From the NCBI RefSeq assembly GCF_965638725.1, contig NC_134963.1:13420501-13484500 (forward strand): a DNA stretch of 64,000 nt, in the 5' to 3' direction. The notes under the pieces are model-generated. The model was not told where the DNA came from. It worked only from the letters and a program-made list of their open reading frames with translations, and did no database searches. Source of the stretch: Aptenodytes patagonicus. Taxonomy: Eukaryota; Chordata; Aves; Sphenisciformes; Spheniscidae. This document shows, in pieces, positions 24,601 to 39,000 of this stretch. The position numbers and the translations under genes are program-made. Each line of letters opens with the position of its first letter. Position 1 is the first letter of the stretch.

Positions 24601-25679
24601 GAGGTTTGGAACATTGCTTTCTCATCACATTGGGAAAAAAAACCCTCATGTGACTATGACGTACTGTCACTAAAATTTAGTTCACGGGCAAAAGGATATT
24701 TCTTCCCCGTAATGAGTAATTCTTCAGTATTCTGACATGATCAGCAGCCACCTTCAACTATTTGTTTCAACAGAAATGAATTATTTGTCAGACATCCACT
24801 ACTTCCCTGAAAACAAACAAACAAAAAACTCCACCTACCTTTTAATTTTATGAGGCAAGCAGACACGGAGCTACAGCCACGTGTCCTGAGCCAACCGCTC
24901 TCCAAACCCATGTTAGTCAGTGCAACCCATCTGTTCGCTCTGACACCTTTCAGTCACCGATTCCAAACAGGATTTAAACCATCAAGCAGAAACCTTGATT
25001 TAAGACACCGATTTTAACCTTGATTTGCATTTGTACTTATGTTCATTAAAGATCATTAGCTTTCATTAACTGGGATTGCCTGCAGATCTCTGCTATTTTA
25101 ATAGCTATCATCACTGTCAAAAGAATCTTAATTCAATAAAAATAAGGAACATTAATAAAGTGAAATGAAAAATGTGTTTCATCGCTTTCGAGTCTTATTT
25201 TTTTTTCCTCTCAAGATTTGGGGCAGAACACGTGGATGCAAATTAGAACTAAATGAAAAATGACAAAGCTACCTTAGGCATACGGGACAACTCAGGTTTC
25301 AAATTTAAGATTGATTAAATAAATCAGTAGCTGTTTCTAGGGGGTTAGATCTCTTGGTTCCAAAGCCCTAAAAATGACTGGCTTTGCTCAAAGCATTCCT
25401 ACTTTAGAACCACAGGCTTAAGTAACTCTCCCTGTATTGCTGTTCAGTGTCTCATTTATATGAGGGGAGTTTAGACACCCATCCTGCTTATATATACACA
25501 CACCATTGAAAATATTTTGCATTTATGTCTTCTGTCACCTAAATGTTATTCAAATTTTGGTCCCAGGGTACGAGGTTTCTCTGAGCCACTCTCCCCTCAT
25601 TTCTTAACATCTGATCGGAGGGAAAAAACCCAAAGCCTTTTGGGGTGGTTTTTTTTTTTTGCTCTCGATGAAGTAATAC

Positions 25680-28600
25680 AAACCTGAACAGTTCTTTACA
25701 CACATTTATTAACTAAACTGAAATCAGGAATATTTTAGAGAAAAGCATTCGTGCATAAAAAGGAGGAATCTAAATACCAGCATTGACTCCACTGTAAAGA
25801 GATAGGTACTTAAGGTATTACAACATACTTTGGCATCCCAAATTTGAGCTGATGTTAAGTGTTAAAGGTGTTTCCCAAATTCAGCACAACATTAAAATAG
25901 TGGAATTCTTTAACTGAATGAAATGTGAAGTTCCAGCGACAATGGGTTTTCAATAAATCATAGAAAAATGGAAATACTCATTCTTTTGTTTTCTAAATAC
26001 AATATATTTTTAGTTTTAGAATTGGACAAACTAAAACTGGTAACGGCAAACCTTAAACACCCATTCAGGTTTTCTTAATCATTTAGCATTTGCTATTTAC
26101 TTCTGTGGAACGAGAACCCAAAAGGTGTTTTAATTTTTCTTCTTCCGAAAGAGGAAGGACCTCTGTTATTCAGAAGGGTCACGGCAATTTCTTGCTCTTT
26201 TAGGCTTTATTTTCGTAAGCGGCCCAGGAATGTATGAAAAATTACAAACAATCGAGACTTCTGTTAAGTCACTTTGTCTCTTTACAAAATTCCAGACAAA
26301 GCACATGAGCTAAAAAAGACAATTTCTTTTATTAGCATTCATCCTAGGAAAAAGCCTCTTTTGAAACTTTTCAGAGAGTATGATGTCAAAAAGCCACTGG
26401 AAGTTGGTTCACTGATCTGGCTTCCCGTCCATTTGAACGTCTAATGGCTGGGGGGGGGGCGGGCAGAATCTTTTTTATTTTGCACTTGATCAACATCACA
26501 GTCCATTTCTCAAGGCAATGAAAAAAAATGCTTAATATGAGTCAACAGCCAACTACAATTTAACCCTCAATAAAAGTCTATTTTTGGCAGAAGGTTCACC
26601 TTTCTTTAAAATTACTATAACTGGGAGTTAAAACCATTTCTTAAATTTACTTTAAACGCTGTTCATAATGAGGATTAAATCTTTTCATACTTGTTGCAAA
26701 GCCATTTCTGTTCACTAAGGGTTTGAATTCTTCAAAAGACTGATGTTAGACAGGCAAATAACAGACAGAAGAGCCAATTTTCTCTTAGAATTTAAGCAAG
26801 ACCTTGTCCAACTCCTTCAGTAACTTGTCTCTATTTTTCCAACCAGTGGCAGGAAATCTTCATTTCTACAGCTGATGTCTGTACTCTTGATCTCCACATG
26901 CCTCATCCTCGTCACAACACATTTTGAGCATCTTTCTAGGATTAAAAAAAGTCTACTGCTTCCCTGACTGCACAATAAGGCACTGCATTTTTATCATTTT
27001 CAGCCCTGTAAATGGCATAGGCCATTACAGAACAGCCTGCTTGAAAAAACAGGATACAATATTCATGTATTTTGTTAGAGGAGACAGATCTACTTTTTAT
27101 GGTGATCAACTAAGGCAAGAAAGACTTTCCTTTCATTAAAAAAAGAAACTAAGGATGAAGTAGCCTTAAAACAAAATACCTTCAGTGTAGCAGTTAAATT
27201 TGAGCACAGAGGGCTACGAGCCCACACTCCGGACTGTCAACAGCAGAAATTATATAGTTGAAAGGTTGATCCAGGGGCACTGGGGAAACTGGCAATGGGC
27301 AAGGAACTCTGACAGAAAGGAGCTGTACAAACCTCACACATCCTTCCTGGAGATCCAAGATGGGCATGAAAGAGTAGAGTAAGAATTTGAGATCAAGTTT
27401 TGACAACTTCCATGCTGAAGCACTGCCCTCAATCAGGAACACTTTATGCAACCCATCTCCCCAGTCAGTGCAACAGTACACTTAAATTTCTTCCTTCCCA
27501 CCCTGACTGCTCACTGTCCTCATTCTTTCTTAGCTTGTTTTCTCCCACTACAGCTTGCAGTCGAAGGCTACGCTCTTTGATTATCTGCAACAACACGAGA
27601 TGACTCCTTGTGATAACAGTAACTTTCTCAGCACAGTTGCACATCCACAGAGGGCGTTACAGAAGAGGGAGATGGTGCAACAGTCCCACAGGTATTTGCT
27701 TCCAGAAGACTATGCAAATTCTGATTGGGGTGTGAACTAGAAATGTGTGTCCCATCCCATCACACCCCCCTGCAACGTGAGACCGCAGCTGACTGAAAGA
27801 CAGGCTTTTGGCTGTGAGAGCAGCTATTCTTTCCCCCCTTCTGCCAAGGAATAGGGATGGTGAGCAGATGTTGTTGATTCAGATTAAGATGTCGTGTCGA
27901 AGCTACATAATTAAGCTTACACAATGTGCACCTATACCACGCCTGGCTCTTAAAGGGGTACCTTTAAAGCTACCCCAAAACAGATAACATCACAGCAGCA
28001 GAGAGATCACCTGCTGTTAGCAGGCTGGCAAAATATCTCCCCAAAATTGAATCAAAGTTCCCAGCTATTTCCACAAACACATATATTGATAAAATGATAT
28101 AGGTAGGAAATAAATCCTGCTATTTACCTAGCACTTTTTATTATAAGAACCATGATGTTCGTTTTAAGGCTCAGTGACAAATCCTGTTTGGTACATCATC
28201 ACCTTATTAAAAACCTGTCACACGTGCAGAGAATGCTGTTATATTGAGTACGCTGTTAACTTGACAAAACACAGCCTGCTGCTTTCCACCTGACTAACGC
28301 TGCAGCAAAGATGGCACATTTTCAAGGGGTGGGAGACAGACACCCTCTCCTTTCCTTGCCAAGGCTCCAGATCCAGCTGAAACTCTAAACACAGTAAAAA
28401 CAGGTACGGTGTCTCAGCCACAAAGGCAACACATCAGAAACTCAGCCGTAACACTCCACTCCTGATCCACATACATACATCAGTTATTGGGATGTGACTG
28501 CCACCCAACTGCAGTAAGTAAAAGAAATGGAAACAGTCATTTAAAATACTCCATTTATCCAGATATGAAAGAAAGGTTAGACTGGTGCTGAACAAGAAGG

Positions 28601-29962
28601 CAGTTCAAAAGCAAAACCGAAAGATGTCTCAAAGCAACAGATACTGATAAAGGCAGAAATTACAACTTTTTGTCTGGTAATCAAAAGGAGCACAAAGTTC
28701 TTTCGCACAGAAGGCAAAGATCCGACAGCATTGCCAGTGCCCTGTGTAGTTCATGCCAGTGCAGTTACACATGGTATTGGTGGTTTCAGCCATCAGCAAA
28801 AGGCTGGGAATAATAAAGGAATGCCAGAGTCAGATCTTTAAACATCTTGGAAGGGAGTATATTAATATAATCACTTGAGCATTTTCACTTGTGCTATTGG
28901 AGGGCAAGTGTAGAAACCCAGTGTTATCTCCAGTAATTAAAATACCCTTCAAAGGGAAACCTTTGCATGACATTTTAGGGAATGAAGGTTTCAGCTGTAC
29001 ACTAAAAGCACGTCAATGCTGCTTTCTACTCTATACCAGGCCTCTTTGGAAGATACAACAGATCCAGTATCTTCTGTCAGCAGGATTCCAGCATGACCTG
29101 TTACTCTAAGCATCAGTAAAGAAAGTGAAATTTACCTTTCGTCTCTCTACATGTATGAGTTGTTATAGTCATACATATAGTCTCGCTATCTGCAAAGTCC
29201 AGTTAATTAATCCTTTGGTTTAATACTCATCCACCTATTTCAGGAAATGACTTCAGCAAGTAGATACACTCTTTGCTTGTTCATTGAAGGGTTTTTTAAT
29301 GTGAAGAGAAATGGAAGCTTCTGATTAACCACATGTGACTGCTTAACTACATTAAAATCAACTGGATTTTCAGCAGTTTCTAAGCTGTTCACGCTTTCCT
29401 AAAAAAAGCCTCAGTGCTCAAGTCTTTAAACAGTTCATCCAATAAAGCTGATGTCATACATCAGGTATTACAGATGCATCTCTCGGCTGCAGCTGAAAGC
29501 TGGCAAGATTAATCTCCTTTTGCCCAACATCCTGAGCCTTGCAGGAAAACAAAACCAAAAAGAACGAATAACCTCAGGTCTTGACAAGCAAAGCTTCTTC
29601 CATTGGTCTGATTCAAAACATAAATGTTACGTTGTTTTCAACATACGAGTCCCATCTATGCACCAGGAAACAACGATGAAAAAAGTATGATGCGAAGTCT
29701 TCTTAAATAGTCACCCAAAACGTAAAGAAAGCATACAGAAGCTTGATGCACAATCCAGAAATAGTCCGGGGCAGTGCTTGGGTATCACTAAAGATTTAAG
29801 GACTACTGGGGATTATGTGGCCAGCCACAAACTGTCTCGTAAGAGGTCATGACAGTGTTCTCTGCTGCTAAGATGAATTAACAGACTGCCATTTCCCATT
29901 AGAGGTTTGTCTATCAGTTTAAAAAAAAAAAAAAAGAACAAAGACCAAGGAAGAGCATACAG
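25680..29962 (-). other. SUDS3: Probable SUDS3 3' UTR and poly(A) signals
   Basis: The region below the stop codon is AT-rich, has no recognisable transposon and no coding exon. AATAAA hexamers on the minus strand occur at 28142-28137, 26333-26328, 26211-26206 and 25710-25705. The last is followed within 10 nt by a TGTGTGT run that could act as a downstream element. Which signal is used cannot be told from sequence, so the far end is an estimate. Confidence 0.45.
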
Positions 29963-30061
29963 TCACGCAGCTGATCGTCGACGAATCACAAAAACACCTC
30001 GCTGCAGCTGTCCCAGATAGATTCTCATCTTTGTGCTGTCACTGGTTTTCCTCACCCAGAT
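29963..30061 (-). CDS. SUDS3: SUDS3 coding exon 12 and stop (residues 305-336)
   Basis: The exon encodes [20 protein letters not shown] then [12 protein letters not shown] and TGA. The acceptor is TAATGCAG|ATC. The C-terminus matches human apart from one Leu-to-Val change. Confidence 0.97.
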   Translation of the reverse strand: MWVRKTSDSTKMRIYLGQLQRGVFVIRRRSAA

Positions 30062-33000
30062 CTGCATTAAAAAAAAAGAAGAAAGAAAGGGGCAGGGAGA
30101 TATATTGGGGAGAAAAAGGGAAAACCCACAGTAAGCAATACACAGACAAGTAAGTCCAGGTATTCTTATTGCCAGATCTGAACATCTCTGTTACTCAGGG
30201 TGCACAGATGATTTAGCTTAAGCCCTTCTCCCTCCCCACGAGGCATTTGCAACCTGAGTAGAAAACGAAATAAGGTTTCTAACTTTACCACCTTAACTTC
30301 CTGCTCAAAACAGTCATAAAGAAAAATTACTCTTTCCAAGCATCATCAGGAAAGCGTTTCCTTCTGCTACAGTTCGCAACAGAACTCTGACATTAAGCTT
30401 ACCTAATCAAGAATAAGTCTCTCCAGATCCACAGATCATAAAATTATCTATCCTGGGATTTGCCCGGACAAGTAACTGTTAGTCAAATGAAAAGCTTATT
30501 CTGATTTTGTTCAGTGAAGCATTTCTCACAATGTATTAAATAAAACATATCTGAAGATAAAAGGGCCTCTTTTTTAAACACCTGCATGGAAGAATTCACA
30601 TAACTTGCCGATACACAGTATGTTTCAAAGGACAAATGGCTTCCATGGAGGCAGCCACTCAGAATTTTTAAAAAATAAAAGTCACTTTCACAAAGTTTAG
30701 ACCCAAATACCTGTACTTTAAAAATCAAATCTGAGCAAAACTCCTCTGGATTTTATCATTTTAATGCGTTTAAACATATTTAAATAAATGCATGGAAAAT
30801 AAGAGTTATCCAGCTCTTAGTACTAGAGTATTTTAGGATGGAAGTCCAATATTGCCTGCTGCAAAGGACTACAAAGTTAGTGTTGGCATGTGATTTATCC
30901 AAAACTTTTTTTTTTAGATACCATATTAGCTACAGGCTGGGCACGGTTGAATGATTTAACTCTTGTTTTAATTATAAATTGACTTTACTAGCAGAAGCCC
31001 TCAATTTAAAATAAATTTAATGTTTGCCTGCATTTGTACTTCAGTTATTTCTCTAGAGAAATTAGAATCCAACTTCATTGATAATCATCTCTCCACTGCA
31101 ACGTTTCCAAGAATTGGGTATGTTTTACTAACCAAAAGAATTCTTAAATCTACAAACTCTGAGCAACTGTACAGAACAAACATGTACAGTTTTACATTCT
31201 ATCACAATATGATAGAATGGTATATTTGCTTTGCTAAAGTTAACCGCTTTGTTAAGCTCCATTTGGAGGAAAATTAAAATTCAGTTTTAAGTGACCACAA
31301 CAGTGAAATTACTTATCAACACCAAAATGTGCCACACAGTTCAGAAAAATAAAAGCATCAAGACATATTCTGAACTTAAAACTGATGTTTTAGACATACA
31401 GTGTATTTTGCAATCAGAAGATAACATCTATTAATTCTAAAGAACTGAAGGAGATGGTGAATAGAAAGAACCAAATCCAACTATGAATTTCTTTTATTCC
31501 TGGACTGTAAAAGAAAAATAAGCTTCCTCCTTTTTTCAACTTTCAACAAACTGAGATTGTTGAATAAACTCATGGGAATAAAAAAAAAAAACAAAACAAA
31601 CTTTCCTGCACGTACTGAAGAGTTTATCGTCAAAAGGCAAATGATTGAATCGGTTCCATGCACTTGGCCAACGATTTCCACCAATGCAGTATTTGATTCA
31701 CAGTTTCCAAGGAAATCACATTGGAAGTAAAAGAAATATATTCTTTTTAGATCTAAACACATCACCGAGTTTTAAAGAATTCAGGCCTGGGAAGATATTT
31801 GTGGTTTGTTTTTTAAGGGGGATCATCATAGCTCAGACTCTGAGTCGGAGAGGCCCATAGCCAATTACAAAATTAAAATCCAGTTTAAGAAAACTGATTT
31901 AGACCTTCGTATGAACAAAGGTGATCTGATACACTGTTAACTACTTCCTCTCCCCAGCCACAAGAAGGCAACTGTATGCCATAATGTCTCTGATGTTTCT
32001 TAGTTAAGTCTTTTCACTTCGAGCATTAATGGAAATGCTGGTGGGGAGACACTCTGTGCAAATATTTTCGGTAAAGTTCCTTTGAATAACTTGACTTCCT
32101 TTAGAAATGCTATCAACTTTTGACTCCAGTCTACAATTAGAGACCTCAAATCTAGGTCTGCCTTCTAGCTTCTGAATTCAAGCAGGACCCCATAAGATCA
32201 TAGTTTGGCAACCATGCTTTTGAATGTGTGATGAAATCTGAGATGTGCACATTGTACTCCTAAGAAAACACCTTCTCATTTCAGTATTCTGTTAAGTATT
32301 TATCTCCCCTGGCTTTATATTATTGCAACAAACTATCACAGGGCAAACAATTGCCATGCCTCCTCCCCAGTCTCTCTCAAAAAACCCCACAAAACTAAAA
32401 CGAAACCTATCGTCTCACTTTAAAGTGGAATTCATGCAATTATAATTAACGGATTGCATTTCCTTCGTGTTTCAGGTAAGATGCTCCCAAAAGATTGAGT
32501 TTTAATGTTTTAAGTTAACAGTAATAACTTTAATCAAATTAGCATATATTTTTAACGCATCCATTAGCTAGCTACTACTACTTTATCTAAATAACCAACC
32601 GTTGAGCATAATGACTGTTATTGCAAGAACAGTTGTGACACAAAGCACATTCCATATTCAACTCATTTTGTTGAAAACAAAATATTTTCCCCTTAGCCGC
32701 CAAAACAAATTAAAGTTACTTTATTGGCTGATTGAAGAGAAGTGCATTCAAGTCTATCGTTTCTTTCCTTGAAGTGTCTGGAATCTGCAAGCAAAGAATA
32801 AACTGCTCCCTTTGCCCAACTGATGCACTGCTCAAGCACTAAGCTTATTTTGCAGCAAGATTCACATCAATCTTATGCACACACCTCTCTTCACCTGCTT
32901 CTCTAAGCCTTAATCATTGGCCACAAGGAAATTGTCTCAGACAAATGACTCACCTGCCCTATCTCCCAAGTAGGTGATGAATGCTGCCTGCTTACTTCAC

Positions 33001-36000
33001 AACACATGTACTCAGGTTAGCAGGAAGAATTTTCTCCCCTTGTAACAACTAAATTTGGTGACAAAAATTTTTCCTCATCCTGTTCTGGATTCCCAATGGG
33101 ATTTTCTTTTTTTTAAATTTTGCATTAATAATAACTGTATGTATGTTCTTGAAATAATGGAAATGGAACTTATGAATGTAGTGCCAATGAGATGCAACGT
33201 GTCAGTTCTCCCCATTTTCCCTGCCTGCCAAAATACTACTTGCAAATGTAAGATAATTCTTTAGAAACACAGCAAGTTTCTTCCCATCTCAGATCTATCT
33301 CAAGAAGAGATCTCTCAACTCACTTTTATCTTGGATTCAGCTTCTTTAGACACCAGACAATTACATATTTTCTGAAAGTAATATTGATTTTCTCTTAGTC
33401 CTTAACAGATAGCCATCCACCTGCCTACACTGACCCACGGCTTTCCCCACTCCTATGAAAAACAAAGCGGCCCACTACCTCGTTGGCGCCCACAGAACTG
33501 ATCACACAGCTGATCTTAGTGTTCTCTTTAGACTCCAGGTAAATAGCCTGGCTCTTGTGGTACCTGCAAAAATAAAAACAAACAAACAACAACAACACAC
33601 ATGAAACTATTAGCTATCCAAAGATTGAGAAAAGAAACAGTAGTAAGACTGATAAAGCTAGGATTCTACAAGCATTTGGATAGAGTAAATATGAAGTCTG
33701 TCTTTCTTTCCACACCAGTTTCCCCATCTTCACCAACGTAGGGGGTGGTCTGATTCTACACACATGCACTTTGCATTTAAATGATGCTTCAGAATACATA
33801 AAGCCCTCTCAATTCACATTCAATTCTGTATGCAGATTACTGAAAACAGATTTCACATCTGAAAGAGGGAGGGGCAGAGCACCAAGCCACAAGATAGGAG
33901 AACACTGATTGACAATAAGCCCATGTTTCAAGAGTTAATCAAACTAGCCTTTCACATTTTGGACACAGGACGGATTTTAGAAGGCAACTCCACATGCCTG
34001 ATAAAATGTGACAGAGCAAATCACAGATACTAAAAAGTTATTCACATTCCCCAGTACAAAATTACTAGTGCACCAACAACAACAAAGTGAATTGTACTCC
34101 ATCACTGCAGTCTATTGTTTAAACAGAGATCTCACATTTCTAATACTGTCTTATTTTGTGAAAATATCCAAAATGGTAAGCGATGGGTAACTGACTCTGT
34201 AAGAAGCTGTATATACCTGCCATAAGGAGGCCGTGTCTAAGCATATCCCTTTTTTTCCCCCCCTTTTAGATCGTATTTTAGCCATGCTATATATTTTTCT
34301 TAGTGCATTTTGTATAAAACAAAGTAAAAACGTCAAAATTCGTAACTCTGAATTGCTTAATTTCATGGTCTTGCCTTCTTCGCAGACCATGTTTCTGTAA
34401 GTGCTACAAAGTGCGCTAGACAAAACTCCCAAGTTTCTGTTTATTCTGCCTAGGAAAGTTCTGTAGGCAGAACTAATTATACTGAAACAGATTATTTGTA
34501 AGTAAATAATTTTAATCAAGACTACCAAAATGCTTTATAGTTATAAAAGCATAACTATATTTCCACCTTTACCCTAATCATGATGCGCTTCATATTTAAC
34601 TGGGCAATCCAAGCTGCAGAATCACTGCACAGAGATTCCCTCAGCAACTACTGAGTATGCAACTCCCTGCAGTCTGATGGGCTGACAGCCAGTTGTCAAA
34701 ATGCATGGATTTGCATAATCTTTACAGTTATTTCTACAATAACCATACTGTAAATATGGAAGTCTTCCAATAGTTTATTCCATAATCTCTTCCTACTGGC
34801 TCATGTGCTCAGAATTTTCACACTGCTTGCCAGTAGCAAGAATGGTAGTGTCAGCTTTCAGCCTTCCAAACGTACTAATCACCAATGGGCTGGGCAAGGT
34901 AATAAAAACCTGCTCAAATTCTGCAACCTTTAGATACTTGTGCCCAAACATTATTCTTTCTCCCTCATTTTAACAGAAAGGATGTCAGTGGGTTCCAGGG
35001 CAATGTAATAGCGGCAATGATCTGAGCCAAAAAAAAAAATCTCAAGTTTACTGAGCTCAGATGATCGTTAATTGATACAAAGGAACAGTATAAGCTACTA
35101 CAAACCAGACCTCACTAAGACAAGACATAAAAATCTCAGTCCAGCAGTGTCCTACCACGCCATGCTGTGACCACTTAAGCGAGGAGAATTGATGATCTCT
35201 ATAGAATCAGTGCATAAGCTTCTGAGTGCAGAAGATACCACTGCAAATGACAGCTCTCGAGTGATATCTGTGCAGGCACAGATAATGAAATAATTTTTCT
35301 ACTCAAAGCTGTTTCTCCCAATTTTTGGTTATCAAAGCTAATGACAGACACGAAGCTGGCTTCAGCCCCTGGATTTCACATCACAAGTTACCGTCCACCA
35401 GTAAATCCGTGTTAACTGTGCACAGAAAAGGTAAGGTAACAAGTTAGTTCAGCGCTTTTTCATTGAAGAGTTGTCTCAACTGTCTCATGCTCCATGCACA
35501 CAGAGAGACAGGTCAGCTGAAGGCACAGTAGCCTGGTACATCCCAGTTACATGTTCATGTCTCAGCCTTTTGCCGAGTTTATATACCCACAGGGGAACAG
35601 AGGGGCAGAACTGAGGAAAATACTTCAGATGAAAAATGCAATGGATTTTAAGTTGGCTTTCAAGAGAAGGAAAGTGCCAAACAACTCTTGCTTTTGCAGT
35701 AGGTAAAAATACACCACAACACTGACAAGTGAGGCAAGCAGCAATAATTCCACTTTCTGCTACAAAATATTTTGCTGAAAAGCCGAGATTTTCAACTGCA
35801 TCTCCATCAGAAGATTGAAAGAAATCACTCCGCGTTATTTTATGCAGACAAAGCTAAAAGCATAAAGATAGTTGTTTTGCAGTGAACTGTATTTTAGGAT
35901 CTGACGGGGAGCAAACTGACTGAGGATAAAAAGCTGAAGTCTAATTCCACATCCATCTGAAACTCCCTATACAAAGTCTCCACTTTGGAGATATGCTTGT

Positions 36001-39000
36001 GAAGTGTCTCTGCAAGACCTTAGGGAGTCCATTACGAGCCTTAAACATTCGCTATTTTGAGATAATGGTCCTTCATGGCTGCTGTCAGGAAACAGAGAAA
36101 GGAGTCACTCCTGAGCTGTCAGTTTTATTATTTCTGGTGCATGCCAGCAGCTACAGCCTTGATATACCTTAGAAAAAATTACCCTCCAACTATCAAGAGT
36201 TACTTCATTCTTTTAAAATACCAGCTACTTTGCACAAGTACTATTACTATCAATCAAAAAAAAAAAATCTAAGCAGGATTATTACAGCCAAAAAAACATA
36301 AAATACTTATCTTAAAACAGCGTAAGACCAAGACAGACAGGAAAGGCAACAGCTGGAATTCCTGACAGTGAGAGCCCCATGACAATTGAATTCAGCAAGA
36401 TGAAAATATCCGTTAGTGTTTTATGTCCCAACTAGATACCTTTCAGAGAGAGCTGGTGCTTTTGAGAGATTCATCTGGGCTCACTGAAGCTCTCCCAAGG
36501 TTTAAATTTGATGGGAGCTTGGGAGCTTTACTGACAGATTACTCCAGATTCCATCTTTCCTTCTTTTTTTTTTTTTAACTTATGCAACACTTCACAGTAC
36601 TCCACTTGCTTAAAAATTCTGAAGAACAGTTTATTCATCCAAATATATCCTAGAGGATAGTCACTTTACACAAAAAAAAATTATGAAAGCAAAAAAAGAA
36701 CTTCATGAATTTGTGAAGTGACAAGTAGCCTGTTCAGTTCATGTCATGCTTTACGCTTCATGGAAGTTTAAGCTCCAGGCAGCAGCTTTTATCAGAGTTG
36801 TATACATTGAATCCTCAATGAAACTTCACTGTCAGAAGACTAGCAGAAGGAAAAACTGACCAACTGTACAAGATGGCTGTTGCGTAGAAAACAAGCTTCC
36901 CACCTATCATTTTCCATGATAAAATTACAACCTCGTCACTTGTTATTTTGAGCCACCACAGAACACCAAAGTAGGCTACAAATAAGCATATGACTTGCAA
37001 CTTGCTTTCTGCTCAAGGAGTACTAGATTGCCCCCTAGATTATCCAGTTTTGCATGTTTCACAGATTAAGTTTAAGACCTACTAAGACTTCTCTGCAAAA
37101 TTTAATATTTTCCTTGTGTTTTGTGAGGCTTGCACAACTACATGCCCATAAAACTTAACAGAGCTAAATCCAATCAGCAATTCTGAAGTTGCTTCTCCCA
37201 TGTGGGTTTGATCTTTAAAGGTTATTTGGATTTATTAGAAACATTTTTCATTCTGCTCATCTGGTGCACAACATTTTTTCCGCCACCTTGTGGAACGATG
37301 GGCTAGTGTTCTACAAAACTGAACACCAGGACTGTGAATACTGCCAACACCACTGTCCCTGCAATCACAGAGTATCTGTATCCTAGCTGACTGGCTTCAC
37401 AGCTACATCATACTGTGTCTGCTGGTGGCTCTCTTACTTAACATTAGGTTTGACAAAATTGTTTCCCAAGTGTCACAGTGTGCACTACTGACTCCGTGGA
37501 AAAGATTTAAGTCTCCTTTTATTTGAGCCAGTAGTGTCTCCTGAAAGTCTATGAGGTCTAAACACTCCGTTATCACTTCCGATTTACCAAAGTCGCAATG
37601 ATTAGCCCTTGGAGGAAATGGCTAACCTGCGCCCAGAAACATTTTGTCCTCAAATTCTTTTATCAAAGCAATTTCTCTCTGCAGTCTTTGTCTCCTCACT
37701 ACACAAGGCTCAGACTGAGTAAAACAAATTTACCAGGACTTACCATCTCTTATCATAGTAGAGTTTTCCATCTTCTATCCGGGCTTCAAACCGCTGTGCT
37801 GGAGACTCTGCTGGTGTAGCTGGGAGGTGCTCGGGAGAGGAGGGAGAGGCTGAAAACAGGAGAGAGACTGTGTTTAAGACCAGCATGTGTCCACCACACA
37901 GTGGCACATCTGACTGCAGAACTGCAATTAATAAGGTCATATTAAGCAGAAATAATAAGCACAGAAAGCTGCAAACTCAAATTTCCATCAGAAAAATATT
38001 CTCTATTGGGATGAATAATTCAACCTCTGCCTTGAGTATATAAATTATAATATTCACTGAAATATAACATTCATCTGAAAAAATGTTGATAGGTAGATGA
38101 TAGACAGTATGTCCTTGATTTTCTTTTAATCCTAATCTATAGTAAATAGAGTCAGTATTACTTAGACAAGTTAGTACCACTCTGTCTTGAAATGGTGTAC
38201 AGACTTATCTAGAGAACTAAAAGCATAAAACTAAGATCTCAATCCCTCGATCTACCTGACAAGCAGGCAAGCTGCCCAGATGCATCTGAATATAATGGAA
38301 AAACCTCTTTACACAGTTAGATTGTCCCACGCCCAAATGTTTGAGCCACCAGATGCACACGCCTCCCTTCCCATCCCTGACAAACTTCAGAACAGATGAA
38401 GAGACTCCACACAGCACCCATTCACCACAGCAGCTACACAAAGAACAGCAATTACACCGTCAAAACAATTACACAGTCAAATTACACAATCAGCAATTGT
38501 ACCTTCAGAAAGTCTACAATATAATTCTCTGTTCAAAACAGCATGACTGTGAACAAGTTCCAATGCAACTGTTAACTCACCTGGTCTCTTGGGTGATTTA
38601 AGCTACATGGAAAGAGAGCAAAGAAGCATTAGAGATCTGACATGAGCCACAGAAGTCTGCAGTAATAATTTCAGACAGTCTTACTTTCCATACTCTAAAT
38701 GGTTCTTTTTTCAAATGTACTGTTAAGTGGCATAACACGTAACCAGAACTGCATGCTATGAACAGCCAAAGGTGTAGATAATCAGTATCACGCTACAAAC
38801 TGAACTTCAGAGCATTCAGATAATCCACTAAAACAAGTCAAAACTAAACCCATCTAACACACTATATTTTTGAACATGATCCAACATTTCTCAGGGTACA
38901 CAAAATACAGGAGATAAATCATTAGAGACACCTCAACAGCTGGCACAAAAACCATGCTCCACTACCATCCTCAAAAGCCTTAACGAGCAGCCTCTATTAT

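Larger units (their letters stand above)
17802..25679. other. Probable intergenic DNA and composition boundary
   Basis: No supported exon. It contains MIR-like relics at 19.3 and 21.6 kb. Around 24.4 kb the sequence shifts from mixed, GC-richer DNA to AT-rich DNA that continues through SUDS3. A 257-codon plus-strand frame at 23390-24163 shows no domain. Confidence 0.45.
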
